Shown: positions 25,282 to 33,561 of the stretch, piece after piece
Layout: each line of letters begins with the position of its first letter
Position numbering within the stretch: position 1 is the stretch's first letter
Position numbers and translations under genes: made by a program
Notes under the pieces: model-generated
The model's input: the letters and a program-made list of their open reading frames with translations, nothing else
Told to the model about the DNA's origin: nothing
The model's database searches: none
DNA from: Zoogloea sp.
GTDB lineage: Bacteria > Pseudomonadota > Gammaproteobacteria > Burkholderiales > Rhodocyclaceae
Direction: 5' to 3'
Assembly (NCBI GenBank): GCA_016720685.1
Contig: JADKKC010000010.1
Location: 11,264-75,263 of the forward strand
Length of the DNA: 64,000 bases

Positions 25282-27342
25282 ATGAGCGGGCAGGATGTGG
25301 ATGGGGTTGAGCCTTCGGCAGATGAGCTGCCGTCCTTCGACCGGCGCTACCGGGAGATGCTGGGGGCAGGGCTCGACCTGCTCGACCAGGGGGTGACGGT
25401 GTTTGATGCCGACCTGCGCATGGTGGCGTGGAACAAGGCCTTCCTGCGCCTGCTGGACTTTCCGGAATCCCTGGCCCGGGCGGGCGGGAACTTCGAGGAT
25501 TTCATCCGTTACAACGCCGAGCGGGGCGACTACGGCCCCGGCGATGTGGAAGCGCAGATCGCCGAGCGGCTGGCTCGGGCGCGGAGCTTTGAGCCCCACG
25601 CCACCGAGCGGGTGCGGCCCAACGGGCAGATCCTGTCGATCCGCGGTTTTCCGCTGCCGCATCAGGGCTTCATCTCCGTGTATACCGACATCACCGGGCA
25701 GCGCCACAGCCAGGCGCAGGCCGCCCGCTACCAGGCCGAGCTGGAGGCGCACATCCGCTCCCGCACCGACGCGCTGACCCGCGCCAACGTGGAGCTGACC
25801 GCAGCCGTCGAATCCAACAAGGCCATCACCTGTGCGCTGCAGCGCAGTGAGCAGCGTCTCCGCGAGATCGCTGACGCGATTCCGGCGGCGGTGGCGTACT
25901 TCGATCGCGAGTGGGTCTATCGCTACGCCAACAAGGGCTATGCCGAGTGGTTCGGCTGGTCGGTCAGCGAGGTGGAAGGGCGGAAGATCCGCGAGGTGGT
26001 CGGGCAGGAGGTTTTCGCCATCGTCTCGCCGTGGGTGAGCCGTGCGCTGGCGGGCGAACGGGTGACCTACGAATACACCCTCACCGGCCGCGACGGCATG
26101 CCGGCCCAGGCCCGCAGCACGCTGGTGCCGGACATGGGGTCGGATGGCACGGTGATCGGCTGCTACGTGCATTCGGTGGACGTGACCGAAATCCGGCGCA
26201 CCCTGGCGGCTCTCGCCCAGGCCCAGAAGATGGAAGCCATCGGCCAGCTCACCGGCGGCCTGGCCCACGATTTCAACAACATGCTCACGGTGGTCATCGG
26301 CAACCTGGTGGCCCTCAAGGAAAACCACCCCGACGATCCGCTCACCGAAAACTTCGTCGAGCCGGCCATGCACGCCGCCAACCGGGGCGCCGAACTCATC
26401 CGCCGCCTGCTCGGTTTTGCCCGCCGTCAGCCGCTGGAGCCCAAGCCGGTGGAGGTGAATGAGCTGATTCTCGGCATGTCGAAGCTGATCCGCCGTTCGC
26501 TGCCCGGCACCATCGCCGTCAGCACGGCCAGCCGCGAGCCCTGCCTGGTGGCGCTGGTGGATGCCCATCCCCTCGAAAACGCGCTGCTCAACCTGGCCCT
26601 CAACGCCCGCGACGCCATGCCCAACGGCGGCGAGCTGCGCATCGAATCGTCCCTCGAGCAGCTCAGCCCGGCGGCCGCCGCCGATCTTGAAGTGCTGCCC
26701 GGCGACTACGTGCAGATCGCCGTCAGCGACAACGGTATGGGCATGGACGGCAGCACCATGGCGCGGGTTTTCGAACCCTTCTTCACGACCAAGCAGTTCG
26801 GCTCGGGCAGCGGCCTGGGCCTGTCGATGGTTTATGGTTTTGTGAAGCAGTCGGGCGGCGGGGTGCGTATCCGCAGCCGGCAGGCGCGGGGCACCACGGT
26901 GGCGCTGCTGCTGCCAAGCGTTGCCGAGGCCGAGCAGCCCGACACGCTGCCGGCCGGCGGGCGGGTGCATGAGGCCGACCTGGCCGGCAAGCTGGTGCTG
27001 CTGGCCGAAGACGACGCCGACGTGCGCGCGGTGGTGCGCATGCAGCTGGCCGAACTGGGCTGCGCGGTGGTCGAGGCCGAGAGCGGCGCCGAGGCCGCCG
27101 ACATGGTCGAGAACATTCCGGCCATTGCACTGGTGATTTCCGATGTGGTGATGCCCGGCACGATGGACGGGCGGGCGCTGGCCCGCTTCGTGCGGCGTTT
27201 CCGGCCGGGTCTGCCGGTGGTGCTGATGAGCGGCTTCGCCGAAACCCGTGCCGATCTGCTCGACGAGCCGGACCTGCCGCTGCTGTCCAAGCCTTTCTCG
27301 CGGGACAAGTTGCTGGCCGCCTTGCGTCCGCTCGCGGCTTGA
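25282..27342 (+). CDS. PAS-domain hybrid sensor histidine kinase with C-terminal receiver
   Basis: Cytoplasmic hybrid kinase of 686 aa with no transmembrane helices. In order: a PAS domain (about 20-150, LLDQGVTVFDADLRMVAWNK), a short coiled coil, a second PAS (about 195-310), a HisKA domain with phospho-His at 329 (LTGGLAHDFNNML), an ATPase domain (N-box NALLNLALNARDA, G-boxes DNGMGMDG and GSGSGLGLSM), and a receiver domain with Asp621 (VISDVVMPG). The ATG at 25282 is favoured by GGAG five bases upstream; GTG at 25276 is an alternative. It precedes an OmpR-type regulator by 16 bases. The signal is unknown. Confidence 0.92.
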   Translation: MSGQDVDGVEPSADELPSFDRRYREMLGAGLDLLDQGVTVFDADLRMVAWNKAFLRLLDFPESLARAGGNFEDFIRYNAERGDYGPGDVEAQIAERLARARSFEPHATERVRPNGQILSIRGFPLPHQGFISVYTDITGQRHSQAQAARYQAELEAHIRSRTDALTRANVELTAAVESNKAITCALQRSEQRLREIADAIPAAVAYFDREWVYRYANKGYAEWFGWSVSEVEGRKIREVVGQEVFAIVSPWVSRALAGERVTYEYTLTGRDGMPAQARSTLVPDMGSDGTVIGCYVHSVDVTEIRRTLAALAQAQKMEAIGQLTGGLAHDFNNMLTVVIGNLVALKENHPDDPLTENFVEPAMHAANRGAELIRRLLGFARRQPLEPKPVEVNELILGMSKLIRRSLPGTIAVSTASREPCLVALVDAHPLENALLNLALNARDAMPNGGELRIESSLEQLSPAAAADLEVLPGDYVQIAVSDNGMGMDGSTMARVFEPFFTTKQFGSGSGLGLSMVYGFVKQSGGGVRIRSRQARGTTVALLLPSVAEAEQPDTLPAGGRVHEADLAGKLVLLAEDDADVRAVVRMQLAELGCAVVEAESGAEAADMVENIPAIALVISDVVMPGTMDGRALARFVRRFRPGLPVVLMSGFAETRADLLDEPDLPLLSKPFSRDKLLAALRPLAA

Positions 27343-27358
27343 GCGAAGCTGATCCATC

Positions 27359-28078
27359 ATGGCCCAGACCCGCAAACCCGAACTCATCTACGTCGTCGAG
27401 GACGAGGCGGCGATCGCCCGCCTGATTGCCGATACGCTGGAAAAATTCGGCTATCGCGCCGAAACCTTCCGCACCGCCGAAGCCTTCTTCCACGGCCTGC
27501 GCCACCAGGTGCCCGAACTCGTCGTGCTCGACCTTGGCCTGCCCGACATGGACGGCATGGCGGTGCTGCAGCAGATGCGCGGCAAGCACGCCTGCGGGCT
27601 GCTCGTCGTCACCGGCCGCGGCGATACCCACGACCGGGTGATGGGGCTCGAACTGGGGGCCGACGACTACGTGGTCAAGCCCTTCGAGCCGCGCGAGCTC
27701 ATCGCCCGGGTGCGCAGCATCCTGCGTCGCTATCCGGGCCAGGTGACGCTGCCGGCCGACCCGGCGCTGCGCGTGGCCGAGTTTGCCGGCTGGCGTTTCG
27801 AGCCCGGCAGCAACACCCTCACCAGCCCCGGCGGCCAGCCCGAAACCCTCAGCACCGCCGAAGCCCAGCTGCTCAGCGTGCTGCTGGCCCACCCCAACCA
27901 CATCCTGACCCGCGAGCAGTTGCTGGACGGTCGCGACGTGTCGGCGCTGGATCGCAGCATCGACCTGCGCATCTCGCGCCTGCGTCGCCGCTTCGAGGAA
28001 AACCCGCTCCACGCCCGGCTGATCAAGACGGTGTACGGCGCCGGCTACCTGCTCGCGGCAACGGTCACCTGGTCCTGA
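27359..28078 (+). CDS. OmpR-family response regulator
   Basis: DNA-binding response regulator of 239 aa. The receiver domain (about 9-125) has acidic pocket VVEDE, phosphoacceptor Asp58 (VVLDLGLPDMDG) and switch Lys in YVVKPFEPRE. The winged-helix domain (about 140-235) contains LSTAEAQLLSVLLAHPNHIL and the recognition-helix region RSIDLRISRLRRRFEENP. It is encoded just after the PAS hybrid kinase and shares its transcript. A bidirectional terminator follows. Targets are unknown; the divergent etf-acyl-CoA dehydrogenase genes are candidates by position. Confidence 0.94.
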   Translation: MAQTRKPELIYVVEDEAAIARLIADTLEKFGYRAETFRTAEAFFHGLRHQVPELVVLDLGLPDMDGMAVLQQMRGKHACGLLVVTGRGDTHDRVMGLELGADDYVVKPFEPRELIARVRSILRRYPGQVTLPADPALRVAEFAGWRFEPGSNTLTSPGGQPETLSTAEAQLLSVLLAHPNHILTREQLLDGRDVSALDRSIDLRISRLRRRFEENPLHARLIKTVYGAGYLLAATVTWS

Positions 28079-28089
28079 TCCGCCGTAAA

Positions 28090-28123
28090 TGCAAAAACGG
28101 CGACCTCGGTCGCCGTTTTTGCA
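28090..28123. terminator. Bidirectional rho-independent terminator
   Basis: A perfect 16-bp stem (TGCAAAAACGGCGACC and its complement) with a two-base loop carries A- and T-tracts on both sides. It ends the response-regulator transcript on the plus strand and the PEP-CTERM gene on the minus strand. Confidence 0.92.
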
Positions 28124-28145
28124 GGGCGCGCGGCCCGCTCGCCGC

Positions 28146-28790
28146 CTATCTGCGCCGGCGGTTCAGGATGCCGAGGCCGGCCAGGCCAAGGCCGATCAGC
28201 CCGATGGCGGCGGGTTCGGGCAGCCCGCTGGTGGGGGCCGTGACATCGCCGGTGATCGTGATGCGGTAATCACCGTGATCGTTCTGGACGCGCGTACACG
28301 AGCCGGTGGGCGTTGCGCAACTGACCGGGTAGTACGTGTCGTGGTTGATCCCGCTGATCGCGTCGAGTTCGTTCAGCAGATAGGCGCCGATCGCCAGCAG
28401 GTAGTTGCCCGCGGTGAGCTTGAGAGACAGGCTGGAGTCGAGTTCCGACTGGGAACCGTCGTCAAAGGTGGCGCTGCTGTCGTTGTTGGCGGCCACCATG
28501 TCGGACGCGTCCAGCGCGCCGTCATCGCGGAACAGGTAGATCGCGCTGTCAAAAAAGGCGATTTCGCCGTCGCCATTGAGGTCGGTGGCGATGCCCGACG
28601 GTGCCTCCCACGAGAGCACGTCGATTGCCACCAGGCCGGTGCTTCGGGCAGTGAACTTCCAGTGGTCGACGGTGCTGCCGATCCGGGTGCCGGACTGGTC
28701 GTTGATCGCTCGGATGGTGCCTTCCAGGCTGGCGGCTGCGCTCGAGAGGCTGGCCAGCACAAGCAGGGTGGCGATAAATGCCTTTTTCAT
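28146..28790 (-). CDS. PEP-CTERM sorting-domain exported protein
   Basis: Exported protein of 214 aa with a signal peptide (about 1-20, ending LSSAAA) and a C-terminal PEP-CTERM tail: LPEPAAIGLIGLGLAGLGIL followed by NRRRR. Such tails are recognised by exosortase for cell-surface sorting, usually with exopolysaccharide. The body contains a calcium-motif-like stretch DLNGDGEIAFFDSA and mostly beta-type sequence with no named domain. A sigma-54-type promoter element lies about 40 bases upstream. No exosortase gene is in the window. Confidence 0.9.
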   Translation of the reverse strand: MKKAFIATLLVLASLSSAAASLEGTIRAINDQSGTRIGSTVDHWKFTARSTGLVAIDVLSWEAPSGIATDLNGDGEIAFFDSAIYLFRDDGALDASDMVAANNDSSATFDDGSQSELDSSLSLKLTAGNYLLAIGAYLLNELDAISGINHDTYYPVSCATPTGSCTRVQNDHGDYRITITGDVTAPTSGLPEPAAIGLIGLGLAGLGILNRRRR

Positions 28791-28830
28791 GTTGAGGGCT
28801 GTTTTTTAACAAGCAACTATTTCACGGCAT

Positions 28831-28849
28831 CAAAGCAAATTTAATGCCG
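28831..28849 (-). promoter_or_regulatory. Sigma-54 promoter for PEP-CTERM gene
   Basis: Read on the minus strand the element is CGGCATTAAATTTGCT, matching the -24/-12 consensus TGGCAC-N5-TTGC with the invariant GG and GC separated by exactly ten bases. It lies about 40 bases before the start codon in an A/T-rich region. PEP-CTERM genes of several betaproteobacteria are preceded by such sites and depend on the PrsK/PrsR system. Confidence 0.7.
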
Positions 28850-28943
28850 AAATTAATTTTTTTGAAAAAACAGTGACTTGGAGCTGCGGTTTTGTCGTTT
28901 GTGGCTGATTTGTAAATTTTTTCGACGCGCGCGGGCAAACAAC

Positions 28944-29234
28944 TCAGGCCTGTTCGATGATCGCCCGTTTGCCGGAGGCCGGGGCCGGCTTCACCTCGTC
29001 GGGCAAACGCCTGACCAGCCAGGCGATGACGAGCGGAATCAGCACCAGGTCATCCACGACGCCGATCACCGGCAGCACGTCGGGAATCAGGTCGATCGGC
29101 GAGAGCAGGTAGAGGCCGATCAGGCCTACGGCCGGCAGCAGCCAGACGGGCCGCGCCGGATGGCGCAGGGCGTGCCACAGGATGTGCGCATCGCGGCGAA
29201 CCCGCAGATAGAGGGCGGCGATTTTTCTGAACAT
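28944..29234 (-). CDS. YkvA/DUF1232 family membrane protein
   Basis: A 96-aa protein starting MFRKIAALYLRVRRDAHILW, with two hydrophobic stretches, PVWLLPAVGLIGLYLLSPID and LVLIPLVIAWLV. It carries the DUF1232 core motif SPIDLIPDVLPVIGVVDD. Its function is unknown. The start at 29234 gives the family length; the longer frame upstream is antisense to the PCuAC gene. It stands alone between the PEP-CTERM gene and the divergent copper chaperone gene. Confidence 0.88.
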   Translation of the reverse strand: MFRKIAALYLRVRRDAHILWHALRHPARPVWLLPAVGLIGLYLLSPIDLIPDVLPVIGVVDDLVLIPLVIAWLVRRLPDEVKPAPASGKRAIIEQA

Positions 29235-29411
29235 GGATGCAGGTCTCCGTTGAAGATGCAGGCTTTGACGAGGCGCTGGCAGGCAAAGTGCCCCCGCTCT
29301 TGTAAGCGCACGTAAGGGGATGTGCGGCAAAAGGTCGCAGTGCCGGCCGCCGCGCTCACGCTTCACGGCGGCCCGCGTTAAGCTTTGAAGCTTGAACCCA
29401 AGGAGATCGCC

Positions 29412-29894
29412 GTGAGCGTTTCGTACAAGATTGCCGGGCTGGCGCTGGCCGGCCTGTTTAACACCCTGGCTGCCGGCACTGCGCTGGCCGCCGACCTGGA
29501 AATTGCCAATCCGTGGGTGCGTGGCACCGTGGCCAGCCAGAAGGCCACCGGCGCCTTCATGCAGCTCACCAGCAAGGGCGGCGTGAGCCTCGTCGGCGTT
29601 GCCAGCCCGGCTGCCAGCATCGTCGAGATCCACGAGATGGTGATGGACAAGGATGTGATGAAGATGCGTCCGGTGCCGCGCCTCGAGGTGCAGCCGGGCA
29701 AGCCGCTGGAGCTGCGGCCGGGCAGCTACCACGTGATGCTGATCGACCTGAAGAAGCCCCTCGCCAAGGGCGAGATCGTGCCGATCACGCTGCAGGTTGA
29801 AGGCCGGGACAAGAAAATCGAAACCGTCGACGTGAACGCCGAAGTGCGCGAACTGACCGCCAGCGCCGCGCCGGCGATGCAGCACAAGCACTGA
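29412..29894 (+). CDS. Periplasmic copper chaperone PCu(A)C
   Basis: Exported protein of 160 aa with signal peptide (about 1-27, ending GTALA). The PCu(A)C copper site follows the H-M-x10-M-x21-H-x-M pattern: HEMVMDKDVMKM and, further on, GSYHVML. These proteins deliver Cu(I) to the CuA or CuB centres of cytochrome oxidase. GTG at 29412 is chosen because AAGGAG sits seven bases upstream and it starts the signal peptide. A strong terminator follows, so it is monocistronic. A His-containing tail (MQHKH) may add copper ligands. Confidence 0.92.
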   Translation: MSVSYKIAGLALAGLFNTLAAGTALAADLEIANPWVRGTVASQKATGAFMQLTSKGGVSLVGVASPAASIVEIHEMVMDKDVMKMRPVPRLEVQPGKPLELRPGSYHVMLIDLKKPLAKGEIVPITLQVEGRDKKIETVDVNAEVRELTASAAPAMQHKH

Positions 29895-29913
29895 GCGCAG
29901 CCGATGTGCCGAG

Positions 29914-29955
29914 AGCCGGTGGGCTGGGCGATGTGCCCGGCCCACCGGCTTTTTT
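29914..29955 (+). terminator. Rho-independent terminator of copper chaperone gene
   Basis: An 11-bp perfect stem (AGCCGGTGGGC and GCCCACCGGCT) with a 15-base loop is followed by a run of T residues. Confidence 0.88.
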
Positions 29956-30077
29956 GTGCGGTGTCCGGGATGGGCCGGATCTCCGCCATGCGTTTCTGTG
30001 TCAGGTCAAATCATTGGCCGCTGGCCGGTCTAGACTGAATACGTTGCTTTCGGGCCGGTTTCGAAAGGATGTGTGGC

Positions 30078-31529
30078 GTGGATGTCCTGTCTGGTGTGTT
30101 TTATGGCGGCGCGACCAATCTGGCCGCTTACCTGGCGGCCCACGTGCTGCTGTGCCTGCTGCCGGCGTTTTTCATTGCCGGGGCGATGTCGGCCTTGATC
30201 CCCCGGGAGGCGATCACCCGCTTTCTCGGGCGCAATTCGAACAAGGCCGTGTCCTATCCGGCGGCGGTGGCGGCGGGGTCGCTGCTGGCGGTGTGTTCGT
30301 GCACCATCGTGCCGCTGTTTGCCGGCATCTACAAAAAGGGCGCCGGGCTGGGGCCGGCCATCACCTTCCTGTTTTTTGCGCCGGCGGCCAACATCCTTGC
30401 GCTGGTTTATACCGGTGGTGTCATCGGGGTTGATCTGGCGCTCGCGCGCTTCGTGCTGTCGATGATCTTCGGGATCGGCATCGGGCTGATCATGGCGCTG
30501 GTGTTCAGCGCCGACGATGCGGCCCACGACGAGGCCGGCGGCGGCATGTTTGCGGCCCGCGGCGAGGGCATGGGCAAGAGCGCGGGGGTGTTTCTCGTGG
30601 TGTGGGTTGTGCTGCTGCTGGCGGGCACGCTCAAGCTCGATGTGCTGACCGGCGCGTGGCTGCATGTCGATTTGCCGCTGGCCCAGGCCCGCGACTGGCA
30701 GGCCGGCCTCGACCGGCTGGTGCCCTTTGACGCGGCAAAGGGCGAGGAGGGCGTGTCGCTGCAGGGCGTGGTGCTGATCCTGCTGCTGGGGCTGATTGCC
30801 GTTTCGGCCTGGCGGGGCCTGGAGAACATCCAGGAGGGGGTAAACGGCTGGACCCGGGCGAGCCTCGCGCTGGTGTGGACGACGCTGCTGTTCGCCGCGC
30901 TGGCGATCCGGCCCGGCGACGGCGTGCTCTCCATCGGCATCACCGGCAAGTTTTTCGGCGTGGGCCTGAGCCTCGCGGTGATCCATGTCATTGCCTGGCA
31001 GCATCTGCCGCGGGAGGCGCTGCAGGACTGGTTGTGGGAAACCTGGCGCTTCGTGAAGCAGATTTTTCCGCTGCTGGTGGTGGGTGTGTTTGTCGTCGGC
31101 ATGGCCCGTGTGCTGGTTCGCCCTTCGTGGATCGAGGCGGTGGCGGGGCACAATTCGCTGGTGGGCAACCTGGCCGGGGTGGTGTTCGGAGTGTTCATGT
31201 ATTTCCCGACCCTCGTCGAGGTGCCGATTGCGCGCATGTTCCTCGACCTGGGCATGCACCGGGGGCCGCTGCTGGCTTACCTGATGTCCGATCCGGAACT
31301 GTCGCTGCAGAGCATCCTGATCATTTCGGCCATCATCGGCCGCACCAAGACCGCGACCTACGTGGGCCTGGTGGCGCTCTTCAGCACCGCCGCCGGCCTC
31401 ACCTACGGAGCGTGGATCGACGGCATGCCGCTGATGCAGATCGTACTTTGGCTGGCGGTGTTCATTGGCGTGCTGGCGGTGCTGCTGTCGCTGGCGAGCC
31501 GGCACGCGGTTTCAACGAAAGGAGTCTGA
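30078..31529 (+). CDS. YraQ/DUF318 family permease
   Basis: Integral membrane protein of about 483 aa with roughly ten transmembrane helices in two similar halves. The family motif AVCSCTIVPLFAGIYKKGAG (about 71-90) contains the conserved Cys-Ser-Cys-Thr. A second-half counterpart is FPTLVEVPIARMFLDLGM. DUF318 permeases include ArsP-type exporters of trivalent organoarsenicals, but the substrate cannot be assigned here. GTG at 30078 is preferred because GAAAGGA lies eight bases upstream; ATG at 30069 would place that site inside the gene. It is followed two bases later by a thioredoxin-like gene. Confidence 0.85.
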   Translation: MDVLSGVFYGGATNLAAYLAAHVLLCLLPAFFIAGAMSALIPREAITRFLGRNSNKAVSYPAAVAAGSLLAVCSCTIVPLFAGIYKKGAGLGPAITFLFFAPAANILALVYTGGVIGVDLALARFVLSMIFGIGIGLIMALVFSADDAAHDEAGGGMFAARGEGMGKSAGVFLVVWVVLLLAGTLKLDVLTGAWLHVDLPLAQARDWQAGLDRLVPFDAAKGEEGVSLQGVVLILLLGLIAVSAWRGLENIQEGVNGWTRASLALVWTTLLFAALAIRPGDGVLSIGITGKFFGVGLSLAVIHVIAWQHLPREALQDWLWETWRFVKQIFPLLVVGVFVVGMARVLVRPSWIEAVAGHNSLVGNLAGVVFGVFMYFPTLVEVPIARMFLDLGMHRGPLLAYLMSDPELSLQSILIISAIIGRTKTATYVGLVALFSTAAGLTYGAWIDGMPLMQIVLWLAVFIGVLAVLLSLASRHAVSTKGV

Positions 31530-31531
31530 TC

Positions 31532-31777
31532 ATGCTGAACATCAAGGTTCTCGGCCCCGGCTGTGCCAACTGCCGCAAGCTCGAGGAGATCGCCCGCGAG
31601 GCGGTGTCCCAGCTGGGCGTGGAGGCGGCGATCGAGAAAGTGACCGCCACCGAGGCCATCCTCGCCTACGACATCCTCAAGACGCCAGGGCTGGTCATCA
31701 ACGAAAAACTGGTCTCGTCGGGCCGCATTCCGGCGGTGGGCAGCGTGGTGGAGTGGATTCGCGACGCGGCGGCGTGA
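31532..31777 (+). CDS. Small thioredoxin-like redox-active disulfide protein
   Basis: An 81-aa protein of the glutaredoxin-like MTH895/TM0996 type. It starts with a beta strand and the active site GPGCANCRKLEE (CxxC at 11-14), has the cis-proline stretch KTPGLVINEKLV, and ends SVVEWIRDAAA. Members of this group are regularly encoded next to DUF318 permeases. AAAGGAG precedes the ATG, and the gene directly follows the permease, so the two probably act together. Confidence 0.9.
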   Translation: MLNIKVLGPGCANCRKLEEIAREAVSQLGVEAAIEKVTATEAILAYDILKTPGLVINEKLVSSGRIPAVGSVVEWIRDAAA

Positions 31778-31892
31778 TGTGGGCGGGCGCTGCGCCCGCG
31801 GGAATCCCGCTTGCCGCTCCGGTTCACGCCTGATCGCCGCCCGCGGGCTTGCCGCAGGCGGAGCCCGCCTCTTGCTGCACGCCCTCCCCGCC

Positions 31893-32789
31893 ATGACTCA
31901 CCCAGGCCACCGCCTCGGGCTCCTCTTCGCCGTTCTCGGCGCGGTGGGCTTCTCGTTCAAGGCCATCCTCATCAAGCTGGCCTACCCCTACGGCGTCGAC
32001 GCCATCACCCTGCTGGCCCTGCGCATGGGTTTGTCGTTGCCCTTTTTCCTTGCCCTGGGCTGGGCTGACCAGCGCCGCCGCCAGCCCGCGCCGCTGGCCG
32101 GGCGCGATATCGGCATGATGCTGGCGCTGGGTTTCAGTGGCTACTATCTCTCCAGCTACCTGGATTTTCTCGGGCTGCAGTACATCTCGGCGGCGCTCGA
32201 GCGGCTCATCCTGTTCGCCTACCCGACGCTCGTCGTGGTGCTGTCGGCGATCTTCCTCGGCAAACCGCTCACCCGGCGCGGGCTGGGCTGCATCGCCCTG
32301 TGCTACGCCGGCATTGCGCTGGCCGTTGCCCACGACCTGAAGATCGCCGGCACCGCCGACAACGTGCTGACCGGCGGCACGCTGGTGTTTGCCAGCGCGG
32401 TGTCCTACGCCCTTTACCTGATGGGCAACGGCCAGGCCGTGGGCCGCCTCGGTGCCGCCCGCGTGACCGCCTGGGCCAGCACCGCCGCCTGTGTGCTGTG
32501 CCTCGCCCATTTCGCGGCCGTCCGACCCCTGTCCGATCTCGTCCAGCCGGCCCCGGTGATGTTGCTGGCCGCGACCATGGCGCTGTTCTCGACGGTGCTG
32601 CCGGTGTGGATGGTGTCCGAAGCCATCCGCCGCCTCGGCGCCGGGCCGGTGTCGCTGATCGGCACCCTCGGCCCGGTCGTCACCCTGTTCCTGGGCTGGC
32701 TGATCCTGGCCGAACCCATCGGTCTTTTCCAGCTCATCGGCGGCGCACTGGTGGTAGCCGGGGTGATGCTGGTGGGCAAGAAGGGCTAG
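31893..32789 (+). CDS. EamA-family (DMT superfamily) transporter
   Basis: Ten-helix membrane permease of 298 aa made of two EamA repeats, starting MTHPGHRLGLLFAVLGAVGF. The first repeat includes YLSSYLDFLGLQYISAALER and the second GPVSLIGTLGPVVTLFLGWL followed by AEPIGLFQLIGGALVV. These transporters usually export amino acids or metabolites. The ATG at 31893 begins just before the first helix; longer frames include GC-rich intergenic inverted repeats (31780-31890). The substrate is unknown. Confidence 0.85.
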   Translation: MTHPGHRLGLLFAVLGAVGFSFKAILIKLAYPYGVDAITLLALRMGLSLPFFLALGWADQRRRQPAPLAGRDIGMMLALGFSGYYLSSYLDFLGLQYISAALERLILFAYPTLVVVLSAIFLGKPLTRRGLGCIALCYAGIALAVAHDLKIAGTADNVLTGGTLVFASAVSYALYLMGNGQAVGRLGAARVTAWASTAACVLCLAHFAAVRPLSDLVQPAPVMLLAATMALFSTVLPVWMVSEAIRRLGAGPVSLIGTLGPVVTLFLGWLILAEPIGLFQLIGGALVVAGVMLVGKKG

Positions 32790-32826
32790 CGGCTGGCGGG
32801 CTTCTAAATGGGTTTAGTATGGAACT

Positions 32827-32876
32827 CGAACCACGCAGTCCCTTCGCAGAAAGCGCAGGAAGGGTCGGAGGGTTCG
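32827..32876 (+). repeat. Nested inverted repeat in wrbA leader
   Basis: Outer arms CGAACC/GGTTCG (32827-32832 and 32871-32876) enclose inner arms CCCTTC/GAAGGG (32840-32845 and 32859-32864). The resulting long hairpin ends about 20 bases before the wrbA ribosome-binding site. It could be a leader structure; no T-tract follows, so it is not an obvious terminator. Confidence 0.5.
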
Positions 32877-32907
32877 CTTCGTGATGCCACACCTAAAGGA
32901 GATTCCC

Positions 32908-33507
32908 ATGTCGAAAGTCCTTGTGCTCTATTACTCCACCTACGGTCACATCGAAACCATGGCGCAAGCGGTGGCCGAAGGTGCCCGTGCCGGCGGCGCC
33001 ACGGTCGATCTCAAGCGGGTTCCGGAAACCGTGCCGGAGGAGATCGCCCGGCCGGCCCATTTCAAGCTCGACCAGGCGGCTCCGGTGGCAACGGTTGCAG
33101 AGCTCGAGGGCTACGATGCCATCATCGTGGGATGTCCGACCCGTTTTGGGCGCATGCCTTCGCAGCTGGCCAGCTTTTTCGACCAGGCCGGCGGGCTTTG
33201 GGCGCGCGGTGCCCTTAACGGCAAGGTGGGCGGGGCGTTCACCTCCACGGCCACCCAGCACGGCGGGCAAGAGGTCACGCTGTTTTCGGTGATCACCAAT
33301 CTGTTGCACTTCGGGATGACCATCGTTGGCCTGCCCTACAGTTTCCAGGGCCAGACGACGCTCGATGAAATCGTCGGCGGCAGCCCTTACGGCGCCACCA
33401 CCATCGCCGGTGGCCAGGGCCAGCGGCAGCCCAGCGCCATCGAGCTGGACGGTGCGCGCTTTCAGGGCAAGCTGATTGCCGAAACCGCCAACAAGCTGTT
33501 TGGCTGA
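32908..33507 (+). CDS. wrbA: NAD(P)H:quinone oxidoreductase WrbA
   Basis: Flavodoxin-like FMN enzyme of 199 aa. The FMN phosphate loop is YYSTYGHIETMAQAVAEGA (about 9-27). GCPTRFGRMPSQLASFFDQA and the GGSPYGATTIAG segment are WrbA signatures. It carries out two-electron reduction of quinones, protecting against redox cycling. AAAGGAG precedes the ATG. A divergent or separate unit with the downstream LysR gene is possible; they are 54 bases apart on the same strand. Confidence 0.95.
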   Translation: MSKVLVLYYSTYGHIETMAQAVAEGARAGGATVDLKRVPETVPEEIARPAHFKLDQAAPVATVAELEGYDAIIVGCPTRFGRMPSQLASFFDQAGGLWARGALNGKVGGAFTSTATQHGGQEVTLFSVITNLLHFGMTIVGLPYSFQGQTTLDEIVGGSPYGATTIAGGQGQRQPSAIELDGARFQGKLIAETANKLFG

Positions 33508-33561
33508 TCCCTGGCTGAACCCGCGCCGCGCCTGGCCCGGGCGGCGCGCCCCCCGCACATC

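Noticed and set aside
25207..27387. A 726-codon minus-strand frame opposite the PAS hybrid kinase.
   Set aside because: Composition-driven shadow with Arg/His/Gln-rich sequence; no recognisable domain.
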